A DNA stretch of 64,000 nucleotides from positions 37,274 through 101,273 of the forward strand of contig NZ_JODY01000021.1 of assembly GCF_000718015.1 (NCBI RefSeq), in the 5' to 3' direction. This stretch comes from Streptomyces catenulae. GTDB taxonomy: Bacteria; Actinomycetota; Actinomycetes; Streptomycetales; Streptomycetaceae. Within the stretch, counting starts at the first letter, position 1. Each line of letters begins with the position of its first letter. The notes under the pieces are model-generated. The model made no database searches and was not told the origin of the DNA. It saw nothing but the letters and a program-made list of their open reading frames with translations. Positions 36,546-43,852 of the stretch are shown here, piece by piece. Position numbers and translations under genes: made by a program.

Positions 36546-37874
36546 ATGCAGACAGAACCCGAGAAGTCGCTGGTCGGCGAGGAGTACGAGGTCGAGGTCG
36601 GCCCCGTCGCCCACGGCGGCCACTGCATCGCCCGCACCGACGAGGGCCAGGTCCTCTTCGTCCGCCACGCGCTGCCCGGCGAGCGCGTCACCGCCCGCGT
36701 CACGGAGGGCGCCGAGGGCGCCCGCTTCCTGCGCGCCGACGCCGTGGAGATCCACACCCCCTCCAAGGACCGCGTCGAGGCGCCCTGCCCGTTCTCCGGC
36801 CCCGGCAGGTGCGGCGGCTGCGACTGGCAGCACGCCGCGCCCGGCGCGCAGCGCCGCCTCAAGGGCGCCGTCATCACCGAACAGCTGGAGCGGCTGGCCG
36901 GTCTCACCCCCGAGGAGGCCCGCTGGGACGGCACCGTCGCCCCCGCCCCCGGTGACAAGGTCGCCAAGGGCGAGGTCCCGGCGTGGCGCACCCGCGTCCA
37001 GTACGCCGTCGACGCCGACGGCCACGCCGGTCTGCGCAAGCACCGCTCCCACGAGGTGCAGCCCGTCGACCGCTGCCTGATCGCCGCCCCCGGCGTCACC
37101 GAGCTGGGCATCGAGAAGCGCGAGTGGCCGCAGATCGCCACCGTCGAGGCCATCGCCGCCACCGGCTCCCACGACCGTCAGGTCGTCCTCACCCCGCGCC
37201 CCGGCGGCCGTCTGCCGATCGTCGAGCTGGACAAGCCGGTCTCGGTGCTGCGGATCAACGAGAAGGACGGCGGCGTCCACCGCGTCCACGGCCGCCCCTT
37301 CGTCCGCGAGCGCGCCGCCGACCGCACCTGGCGCGTCGGCAACGGCGGCTTCTGGCAGGTCCACCCGATGGCCGCCGACGTCCTCGTGGAAGCCGTGATG
37401 CGCGGTCTGATGCCGAAGAAGGGCGACACCGCCCTCGACCTCTACTGCGGTGTCGGTCTCTTCGCCGGTGCGCTCGCCGAACGCGTCGGCGAGAAGGGCG
37501 CGGTCCTCGGCATCGAATCCGGCAAGCGCGCCGCCGAGGACGCCCGCCACAACCTCCAGGACCTCGACCGCGTCCGCATCGAACACGGCAAGGTCGAGCA
37601 GATCCTCCCCCGGACCGGCATCACCTCCGCCGACCTCATCGTCCTCGACCCGCCCCGCGCCGGCGCCGGCCGCAAAACCGTCACCCATCTCGCCTCCCTC
37701 ACCCCCCGCCGCATCGCCTACGTGGCCTGCGACCCCGCCGCCCTCGCCCGCGACCTGGCGTACTTCCGCGAGGCGGGCTACGTGCCCCGGCGGACGCAGG
37801 CGTTCGACCTGTTCCCGATGACCCACCACGTGGAGTGCGTGGCGATCCTGGAGAAGGCGGGGAAGGGCGCCTGA
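36546..37874 (+). CDS. RNA m5U methyltransferase, RlmD/TrmA family
   Basis: 442 residues from ATG 36546. Layout: TRAM domain (VGEEYEVEVGPVAHGGHCIA, 10-70), [4Fe-4S] cysteines C81, C89 and C92 plus a later Cys in DRCLIAAP, then the SAM domain (DTALDLYCGVGLFAGALAE). The catalytic Cys is in YVACDPAALARDL and DLIVLDPPRAG carries the uridine-contact motif. It methylates C5 of a uridine in 23S rRNA or tRNA. The -10-like TAGACT lies 75 nt upstream. It is the last core-type gene before the mobile-element fossil. Confidence 0.93.
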   Translation: MQTEPEKSLVGEEYEVEVGPVAHGGHCIARTDEGQVLFVRHALPGERVTARVTEGAEGARFLRADAVEIHTPSKDRVEAPCPFSGPGRCGGCDWQHAAPGAQRRLKGAVITEQLERLAGLTPEEARWDGTVAPAPGDKVAKGEVPAWRTRVQYAVDADGHAGLRKHRSHEVQPVDRCLIAAPGVTELGIEKREWPQIATVEAIAATGSHDRQVVLTPRPGGRLPIVELDKPVSVLRINEKDGGVHRVHGRPFVRERAADRTWRVGNGGFWQVHPMAADVLVEAVMRGLMPKKGDTALDLYCGVGLFAGALAERVGEKGAVLGIESGKRAAEDARHNLQDLDRVRIEHGKVEQILPRTGITSADLIVLDPPRAGAGRKTVTHLASLTPRRIAYVACDPAALARDLAYFREAGYVPRRTQAFDLFPMTHHVECVAILEKAGKGA

Positions 37875-38093
37875 GCTGGGGGTTCCGCGTGTGCGTGAGG
37901 TGCGGTGTGGGTGTTACGGGCATCGGCCGCGTGCGCGCGGCGGGGTGCCGGGGGGGGTTGCGGCGGCAGCTGCGGCTGCGCGGCGCCGATGCGTTGAGCG
38001 AGCTGGGCATGCTGGGGCGGCCCGGTCAGAGGCTGATTGTCGGCAGCATGGCCCGGCTCGCCGACTGTCGCCAGCTCGCCAAGGAGACGACGT

Positions 38094-38462
38094 CTAATCG
38101 GACACGTGGCGAAGGGCAGGGCCTACACCGTCACCGAGGATGCTCTGGACGTCGGCTCCGGGGAGGTTGGGCAACTCGGCCCAGTGTGTGACCACTTCGT
38201 CGCTGCTCGGTCCGCCGAGGGGAAATCGGATCACGCCGTCCGGGTCGTGGAAGCAGTTCTCGATGATCTCCCCGGTCTCCTCCACCGGGTGGATGCTGCT
38301 GAAGTGCATGGGGAGCACCAGCCAGAACTCCTGCCCGGAGAACGGTTCCGGGTCTTCTCCTGGGTCGCTTGGGTAGCGGCCGGTCACGGCGGCGATGACG
38401 CAATCGCTGTTGCGGGGGAGACGTTCGTCGGCACGAATCCATTCGACCGTCGTCGTGTGCAA
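38094..38462 (-). CDS. DUF551-like small protein
   Basis: 122 residues from TTG 38462 (weak start evidence). The sequence begins HTTTVEWIRADERLPRNSD and later has DEVVTHWAELPNLPG. The W-I-x-LP start and the VTHWxxLPxxP end are the hallmarks of DUF551, a family found mostly in phages and integrated elements. GC content is lower than in neighbouring genes. It lies next to an integrase remnant, so it is probably cargo of a decayed element. Confidence 0.55.
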   Translation of the reverse strand: MHTTTVEWIRADERLPRNSDCVIAAVTGRYPSDPGEDPEPFSGQEFWLVLPMHFSSIHPVEETGEIIENCFHDPDGVIRFPLGGPSSDEVVTHWAELPNLPGADVQSILGDGVGPALRHVSD

Positions 38463-38530
38463 GACAATGCCTGCTTTCTGCTCGGAAGGTATGCCGGTAC
38501 CAAGTGCACTCGATGTTGGGGGTTCGCCGC

Positions 38531-38548
38531 ATCAGGGATGCCCCTGAT
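38531..38548. repeat. Hairpin ATCAGGG/CCCTGAT
   Basis: A perfect 7-bp inverted repeat with a 4-nt loop, between the DUF551-like gene start and the integrase fragment. It may be a terminator or element-derived sequence. Confidence 0.6.
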
Positions 38549-38620
38549 ATACGCCGCTCCTTGATGAGACAGAGCCAGACGAGCATCGGAACCGAACGGC
38601 CGCGGGTGGGCACAGGAAAG

Positions 38621-38765
38621 GGCCTCTCGCTCTACGAGGTCCAGCACCTCCTCGGTCACGAGCTTCCAGGCCACCCAGCGCTACGCCCACCTCCAGCCGG
38701 ACGCGCACAAGGCCGTCCTCGGCGCCTGGGAGCACAGGGAAGCGTCGCTTACTGCCGCTGTATGA
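38621..38765 (+). pseudogene. Frameshifted C-terminal fragment of a tyrosine recombinase (integrase)
   Basis: The frame from 38621 reads GLSLYEVQHLLGHE, then a frame change gives SFQATQRYAHLQPDAHKAVL and on to TAAV and a stop at 38763. Together this is the C-terminus of a phage/ICE integrase: the LLGH box with the catalytic His and the Tyr nucleophile in QRYAHL. Two bases are missing at about 38660, between GHE and SFQ. No N-terminal part is visible. It is a remnant of an integrated element. Confidence 0.8.
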
Positions 38766-38935
38766 ACGTTCTCCATCTCGTCCCTGGTGGACGGGGCGAG
38801 GTTGTTTGTCGGCGTTGAGAGAGCGGTCCCCCGCAGGAGTGTCTGAGGGCGATCTTGCCCACGACTGACGGCAACACCGTCGAACCGTAGAGCTGCGTCG
38901 GTGGGCGGCGAGGGCGTGACGGCACCCTCAGCGCG

Positions 38936-39271
38936 ATGTCCGAATACCGCCGGAACCATCGGCTCGCGGGATGCACACTCGGCTTCGTCATGGACGGATT
39001 CACGGGGGACGCGACCTACACGCTCGTCGGGCGTGACGGCAGCCCCTACGTGAGCGCCACACCCGGCACCCTCGGCGGCCACCGGCCGGGAAAGCTGTAC
39101 GGGCGGCTCGACTGCCCCTCCGCGTTGCGCGCCATCGCCTGTGGGCACTACGCACGCCACCGGGTCTTCTTCGCCGACGAAGTCACCGCCGTCGCCGCGG
39201 GGTACCGGCCGTGCGCGGTGTGCCTGCCCCGGCAGTACGCGCGATGGAAGGCCGGGGACGGCGCGTCGTGA
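38936..39271 (+). CDS. Ada-type metal-binding domain protein
   Basis: 111 residues from ATG 38936. The C-terminal half (YGRLDCPSALRAIACGHYAR, VFFADEVTAVAAGYRPCAVC) matches the zinc-binding fold of Ada, with Cys residues at DC, AC and PCAVC and the FF...A.AGYRPC signature. As a stand-alone domain it has no known reaction; in Ada the same fold repairs methyl phosphotriesters. It sits about 500 bp from a second protein with this domain. Confidence 0.82.
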   Translation: MSEYRRNHRLAGCTLGFVMDGFTGDATYTLVGRDGSPYVSATPGTLGGHRPGKLYGRLDCPSALRAIACGHYARHRVFFADEVTAVAAGYRPCAVCLPRQYARWKAGDGAS

Positions 39272-39311
39272 GGGCGCCCGGTCGGGGCGCCCCAGGGAAG
39301 AGAGTGAGCGC

Positions 39312-39395
39312 GTGACCACCAGCACAACCGGCAGCGGGACGCCCACGGATCCGGCGGAGCGGCTCGTCCGGCGTCCGGTTCGGTGGCACGTATAG
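39312..39395 (+). pseudogene. 27-codon gene-start fragment
   Basis: GTG 39312, with AGAGAG about 8 nt upstream, reads VTTSTTGSGTPTDPAERLV and ends at TAG 39393 after RRPVRWHV. It looks like the N-terminus of a normal protein cut short by a deletion. It may instead be a micropeptide. Confidence 0.3.
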
Positions 39396-39419
39396 GGGAA
39401 ACACCGCCGGTTCGGAAAC

Positions 39420-39641
39420 GGTTGCATCGCGGGTCGGCGGACGGCCCGGGATGCGGCGTCGGGGGCAGAGGGCGAGGGTGCCGTCGCGGACGAGAAGCCT
39501 GACGACGGCGCGGTCGGCGACCTGGCGCCGGGTCGCACCGGCGGTCAGGCCGCGCCGGTCGGCCAGCGGATCGAGCCGCCCCAGCAGCCGCAGCGCCCCG
39601 CCGCCCGTGACCTCGACGAGGTCACGGGTGCACAGCGGCAC
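39420..39641 (-). pseudogene. Possible truncated gene of unknown function
   Basis: GTG 39641 has GAGGAAG 8 nt upstream and reads VPLCTRDLVEVTGGGALRLL, then LGRLDPLADRRGLTAGATRR and on, for about 70 residues with strongly G/C-ending codons. Beyond residue 75 the frame stays open but third-position GC drops and the reading runs antisense into the Ada-like gene, so the gene appears to be broken there. I do not recognise the family. Confidence 0.35.
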
Positions 39642-39785
39642 CGTGACGTCTTCCTCCCCGCTGGATGATGTGAAGGGCGGTTCCGTGGCTGTGGCGTTCG
39701 GTACGCGGCTGTTCTCCGCCCGGCGCGCGGGACCGCACGCCGGGACCGGTCTCCCTGCACGGCGGACCTCACTCCGCCGTGGGCC

Positions 39786-40592
39786 TTACGCCGCTATCGG
39801 ACGGCAGCTCTTGCAGGCGCGGTAACCCGCTTCGCGGGCGGCCCGTGCCGAGCGGAACGGCACCTGGTGGGGCCGGGCGATCCGGCGGGCATGGGCGCAG
39901 GTGGGATGGCAGTAGATCCGTGTGGTGTCGCTGCCGAGGAACACCGTCCCCGAGCGGGACAGCCCCACCAGATCGTCGTCGATCCCTTCGGCGTCCCGCA
40001 GGGCCACGCCCACGGCGGGCCCGTACCGCAGATCGCAGGGACCGCCGTCGTCGAACGTGACCCGGTGGCAGGGGATCAGCAGCGGCACCGGATTGGCCAT
40101 CAGCGCCTCGGTGACGGCGGCGGAGTCGGTGAGCCCGGACTCCCGCACGATCCAGGCGAGCGGTCGCAACTGCCCGCGGGGAATGGTGCGTACCGCATCG
40201 AGCGCGGCCCGCTCCGCCTCGGTGAGCTGCGGGAGATCCATCGGCACATTCTTGGTCCGACCGGTGCGCAACGCGGTCCGCAGACCCGGCAGGGGCCGTG
40301 TCGTGGGAATCGCGCTCCGCCCCGTGCGGGCGAGGTGCGCCTCTTCGAATGCCCGGGGGCCGGGCAGCGTTTCCCCCAACGCGGATCCGGTCACGGACTC
40401 CGCCCCGAATGCGACGTACAGCCCGCCGACGGGCGCGTCGAGGTGCAGATAGGTGTCGTAACGGTCCCTCGGGATTCCCACCCGCTGGAGCACCCGGGCC
40501 GCGAAGTCCCCGGGGGCGGGGCCCGCAAGTCCCGCCAGTGCTGTCTCCACCCGGCCCTCCGGCTGCGAGGCCCATTCCCCACCTCGGTTCAC
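39786..40592 (-). CDS. O6-alkylguanine-DNA alkyltransferase fused to C-terminal Ada zinc domain
   Basis: 268 residues from GTG 40592. Residues 45-210 form an Ogt/MGMT-type domain with the suicide cysteine in LLIPCHRV (C175). Residues 215-266 are an Ada-type zinc domain with ligands C228, C232, C260 and C263 in the CX3C-X27-CX2C spacing of E. coli Ada. The order is the reverse of Ada and the AraC HTH is absent. The start overlaps the ECF sigma gene stop by 4 nt (GTGA), so sigma factor and repair/sensor protein are made together. Confidence 0.88.
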   Translation of the reverse strand: MNRGGEWASQPEGRVETALAGLAGPAPGDFAARVLQRVGIPRDRYDTYLHLDAPVGGLYVAFGAESVTGSALGETLPGPRAFEEAHLARTGRSAIPTTRPLPGLRTALRTGRTKNVPMDLPQLTEAERAALDAVRTIPRGQLRPLAWIVRESGLTDSAAVTEALMANPVPLLIPCHRVTFDDGGPCDLRYGPAVGVALRDAEGIDDDLVGLSRSGTVFLGSDTTRIYCHPTCAHARRIARPHQVPFRSARAAREAGYRACKSCRPIAA

Positions 40593-41176
40593 CTCGTCAC
40601 CTCCCTCAGCAACGCGACTTCTGGTTCCAGCAGTTCACGCAGGGTGCCGAGCCCTCTCGACACCTGAGCCTTGACCGTACCGACCGAGCAGCCCTGCACC
40701 CCGGCCACCTCGGCGTAGCTCATGCCGACCACATGGCGCAGGACCACCGCCACTCTGGCCCGCTCGGGTAATCGAGCGAGCGCCGCGACCAGCACGGCCC
40801 GGTCGGCGGCCGTGTCCGCCCGCTCCTGCGGCCCCGGACCCGCGGCCGGCCAGCTCTCGCAGGAATCCTCCACGCGGGTGCCGGCGACGGGCCTGCGGAC
40901 GCAGGTGCGCACATGGTTGCGCCACACGTTCGCGGCGATCGTCATCAGCCACGCACGGGGACGCAGCGCACGGCGCCGGTCCGCGGAGTACCCCTGTAGC
41001 GCCGTGTAGGCGCGCAGGAATGCCTCCTGGCCCAGGTCGTCCGCTTCCTCGGCGTTTCCCGTCACCCGGAGCAGGAAGGCATGGACCGTCGAGGCGTGGA
41101 CCCGGACCAGTTCCGTGAAACCGTCGTCCAGATCCGTCGCCAGGCGTTCGCAGAGTGGCTCGGCTGTCGTGTCCAT
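40589..41176 (-). CDS. ECF RNA polymerase sigma factor
   Basis: 195 residues from ATG 41176 (GTG 41179 is also possible). Region 2 (FTELVRVHASTVHAFLLRVT, DDLGQEAFLRAYTALQG, AWLMTIAANVWRNHVR) and region 4 (LPERARVAVVLRHVVGMSYA, GCSVGTVKAQVSRGLGTLRE) are complete. No anti-sigma factor gene is next to it; instead it overlaps the alkyltransferase-Ada fusion gene. That suggests it controls a DNA-alkylation response, with the partner acting as sensor. Confidence 0.92.
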   Translation of the reverse strand: MDTTAEPLCERLATDLDDGFTELVRVHASTVHAFLLRVTGNAEEADDLGQEAFLRAYTALQGYSADRRRALRPRAWLMTIAANVWRNHVRTCVRRPVAGTRVEDSCESWPAAGPGPQERADTAADRAVLVAALARLPERARVAVVLRHVVGMSYAEVAGVQGCSVGTVKAQVSRGLGTLRELLEPEVALLREVTR

Positions 41177-41330
41177 CACTCACCAAAACACCGACCGGCG
41201 CCCGATGGTTGCACGGGCTGCGCGAAGCCGCCGTGCGATGGCCCGGACCGGGCGACGGTACGCAACCGCCCCGGTGCCCGGTTCAGCGAGTCGTTCCCTC
41301 TGCCCCTCTGAAGGCGCGGGCGCCCACCTC

Positions 41331-41366
41331 GTAGGGAGCCGTAGAGAGCCGTAGGGAGCCCCCTAC
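41331..41366. repeat. Three 10-bp tandem repeats with a terminal hairpin
   Basis: GTAGGGAGCC, GTAGAGAGCC and GTAGGGAGCC follow each other at 41331-41360. The last copy pairs with CCCTAC (GTAGGG-AGCC-CCCTAC) and overlaps the methyltransferase stop codon. It may act as a terminator for the minus-strand gene. Confidence 0.85.
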
Positions 41367-42067
41367 GGTTCTGGCCGACGGGCGCACAGGAGGAGGGCGA
41401 GGGGTTCGGTTCCGGGGGTGGCTTTCCAAGGGCCGATGGGGGTGAAGGTGATGTCGGTGAAGCCGCCGGTGTGGAGGGCCGTGTGGTACGCCCCGCGGCT
41501 CCAGTGGCGTACCGCGAGGTGGATCGGCGGGGTGGCGTGGATGCTCAGGGTGCAACTGTCGCCGTCGTGGACGGGCTCGGGCCGGTCGATGGAGAAGACG
41601 TCGCGGACCGCACCGGAGGGCAGATCGGCGTTGCCCACCACGGTGACCAGGTGTCCACCGGGTCTGAGGTGGGCGAAGAGGCGCTCGCACATGCGGCACA
41701 GGGCGCGTCCCGTGTCGGCGTAGTGCAGGACGCTGACCGCCGTGGCGAGGTCGAAGGCGCGTCCGGCCACCAGGTCGACGAGGTCGGCCGCCTCGTACGT
41801 GATGCCGAGCGGTTCGCGTTCCTCCGCGGCGCGGGCGACGGCCACCATGGCCGGACTCGCGTCCACTCCGACCACTTCGGCCGCCCCGCTCCGGCGCAGC
41901 AGCCGGGTGTAGGCCCCCGATCCGCATCCGGCGTCCAGCACCGCGGCCCCTGCCAGACCACCGACGGCTCCCAACACGGCCGGAATCTCGGCACTGTTGC
42001 GGTACGGCCGGATCGTCCGGTCGACCTCGGCCATCCGACCGGCGACATCGTCATACTGTGCGGTCAA
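41363..42067 (-). CDS. Class I SAM-dependent methyltransferase
   Basis: 234 residues. TTG 42067 (LTAQYDDVAGRMAEVD) is chosen because GGAAGG lies 9 nt upstream and the family normally starts close to the YD motif. SAM motif I is AAVLDAGCGSGAYTRLL, then VVGVDASPAMV, DLATAVSVLHYA and HLRPGGHLVTVV. The substrate is unknown, likely a small molecule. It is divergent from the metallophosphoesterase gene. Confidence 0.87.
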   Translation of the reverse strand: MTAQYDDVAGRMAEVDRTIRPYRNSAEIPAVLGAVGGLAGAAVLDAGCGSGAYTRLLRRSGAAEVVGVDASPAMVAVARAAEEREPLGITYEAADLVDLVAGRAFDLATAVSVLHYADTGRALCRMCERLFAHLRPGGHLVTVVGNADLPSGAVRDVFSIDRPEPVHDGDSCTLSIHATPPIHLAVRHWSRGAYHTALHTGGFTDITFTPIGPWKATPGTEPLALLLCARRPEP

Positions 42068-42482
42068 CGTTGCGTACCTTCCGTGCGTGGCGCTCCCGTT
42101 GCGCGGTACGCGGTCGGACGACGGGTGACCCCGGGCGTGGTGCCGGTCCGCACGGTGGGTGCGCCGCACCTGTCTCGCCTGTCGCTCCGGCCACGACCGC
42201 GGGTGCGAAGCGGTTCTCGTCCCCCACGGCCGTCTGTGGATCTCGGCCGGTTCATCCCCCTTGTCACGGTACGGTTCCGGCGAATATCTCGCATACGTTC
42301 GTCCGCACGCCCCGGGAGACCGGTCGCGGCACCCGCCGCGGGGGCCGGGCGGTGAGCGTTCCGCCCGGACGTCGAGGTGCGTTCACCTGCCCGCCCGCTT
42401 GATCGCTTACCTGTAACGGGTCCCGTCCCACGCGCGGAGGCCGCTCTTCCGGCTTCCGCGCGGTATCCGGAAGGAAAGACCC
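42068..42482. other. Divergent intergenic region
   Basis: About 415 bp between the methyltransferase and phosphoesterase starts. CGCGCGGA and TCCGCGCG (42431-42438, 42455-42462) can form an 8-bp hairpin in the phosphoesterase leader, just before its AAGGAA ribosome site (42471-42476). No gene is apparent. Confidence 0.5.
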
Positions 42483-43502
42483 GTGGAACGCAGATCCCTG
42501 CTCAGTGCGACGGCCGGAGCCCTGGCCCTCGGTGGCCTCGCCCAGGCGCCCGCCGCGGCGGCGCCGGTCGCCGGTGGCGGCGGTGGCCGACCGGTCACCT
42601 CGTTCAACGTCATCAGCGACATCCAGGGCGACCTCGACGACTTCTCCCAGGCGCTCCGGGACATCCGGGACGTCAACCCGCACTCCTCGGGGCTGGCCGT
42701 CGCCGGGGACATCACCCCGCGCGGCTACGACTTCGAGTACGCCGAGGTGCGGAAGGCGCTGGACCGGGGCCCGAAGCCGCGGCAGCTCGCCTGGGCCATC
42801 GGCAACCACGAGTTCTACGTCCCCAAGTGGGCCGACCCGGACACCCTCGCCCAGGACAGCTGGCCCAACGGCACCACGGAGGACTCCCTCTTCCGCAGCT
42901 TCTACCGCTTCGCCGGGCGCTCCCGGATCTTCGCGGAGACGACGTTCGGCGGCATCCCGGTCCTGACGCTGGGCACCGAGCGGTACATGAAGTACCACGA
43001 CAGCTCGCTGTGGGACGAGGTGTGGATCAGTGAGGCGCAGTTCCGGTGGCTGGAGGAGCGTCTGCGGTACTGGGCGCGGCGCCGCAGGCCGGTCATGGTG
43101 ATCAGCCACCACCCGCTGCCCAACACCGTCTCCGGCACCCGCAACAAGCTCTACATGAGCGACTACCTCCAGCCGGACCGGCTGCTCGGTCTCCTCGGGC
43201 GCCACCGCGATGTGTTCCTCTTCAGCGGCCACACCCACTGGGACCTGACGCTCTCCGACTGGTACGTGCGCCGCGTCGTCCCCGGCACCGCCAACCTCGA
43301 CGGCTTCTCGGTCGTCAACACCGGTGCGGTGCAGACCGGTTTCGCCGACAACGGGCAGGGCGGCGAGGTCACCGTCCCCGGCCGCTTCAACCAGGGGCTT
43401 CAGGTGGACGTGTACCGCGACCGTGTCGTCCTCAAGGCGCGTGACTTCGCGACCGGCACCTGGCTGAAGCAGCTCTCCGTCCCGCTCGCCACCCGGATCT
43501 GA
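42483..43502 (+). CDS. Secreted (Tat-type) metallophosphoesterase
   Basis: 339 residues from GTG 42483, with AAGGAA 6 nt upstream. The N-terminus MERRSLLSATAGALALGGLA is a twin-arginine-like signal, with cleavage probably after the AAAAP region near residue 27. The calcineurin-like core has VISDIQGDLDD, LAVAGDITPRG, GNHEFYV, VISHHPLP and SGHTHWD, the complete metal-ligand set. The Gln in DIQGD replaces the more common His. The substrate outside the cell is unknown. Confidence 0.9.
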   Translation: MERRSLLSATAGALALGGLAQAPAAAAPVAGGGGGRPVTSFNVISDIQGDLDDFSQALRDIRDVNPHSSGLAVAGDITPRGYDFEYAEVRKALDRGPKPRQLAWAIGNHEFYVPKWADPDTLAQDSWPNGTTEDSLFRSFYRFAGRSRIFAETTFGGIPVLTLGTERYMKYHDSSLWDEVWISEAQFRWLEERLRYWARRRRPVMVISHHPLPNTVSGTRNKLYMSDYLQPDRLLGLLGRHRDVFLFSGHTHWDLTLSDWYVRRVVPGTANLDGFSVVNTGAVQTGFADNGQGGEVTVPGRFNQGLQVDVYRDRVVLKARDFATGTWLKQLSVPLATRI

Positions 43503-43522
43503 CCCGTGCCCTTACCCGCGGA

Positions 43523-43551
43523 AGCCCTGCCGCCCGACGGACGGCAGGGCT
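43523..43551. terminator. Terminator between convergent genes
   Basis: AGCCCTGCCG and CGGCAGGGCT form a perfect 10-bp stem with a 9-nt loop, between the phosphoesterase and the DUF397 gene. Confidence 0.9.
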
Positions 43552-43573
43552 CACGTGGAGTGGTGAACGGACG

Positions 43574-43852
43574 TCAGATCCCGCTCTGCGCCGACGTCGA
43601 CGTGGCCAGTCCGATGAACCCCGTCCACGCCCGGCGCGAGACGGTGACGACCGGCCCGGCCACGGCTTTGGAGTCCCGGATGAGCACCGATTCGGTACCG
43701 GCCGCGACCTCTACGCACTGGCCGCCTTCGGTTCCGCTGTAGCTGCTTTTGAGCCAGGCGACCTCTACGCAGTCTCCACCTTCGGCCCCGCTGTAGCTGC
43801 TCTTGAACCAGGCGAGGTCGGCTGCGGTGGTGGAGGACTCGATGTTGTTCAT
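43574..43852 (-). CDS. DUF397 protein with a duplicated core motif
   Basis: 92 residues. The DUF397 motif appears twice in tandem (AWFKSSYSGAEGGDCVEVA, then AWLKSSYSGTEGGQCVEVA), followed by the usual VLIRDSKAV ending. Ordinary members have one copy, so this is an internal duplication of about 20 residues. Its start overlaps the XRE/DUF5753 gene stop by 4 nt. DUF397 proteins partner with such regulators (WhiJ-type systems). Confidence 0.92.
   Translation of the reverse strand: MNNIESSTTAADLAWFKSSYSGAEGGDCVEVAWLKSSYSGTEGGQCVEVAAGTESVLIRDSKAVAGPVVTVSRRAWTGFIGLATSTSAQSGI

Larger units (their letters stand above)
39272..39785. other. Region with two short gene-start fragments, probable deletion scar
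   Basis: No intact gene. A plus-strand start (39312-39395) and a minus-strand start (39641 leftwards), each with a reasonable ribosome site, run toward each other and both lose coding character near 39395-39420. They are annotated separately. Confidence 0.45.

Noticed and set aside
37875..38093. tRNA gene or attachment site for the lost integrase
   Set aside because: I found no cloverleaf and no matching direct repeat on the two sides of the remnant.
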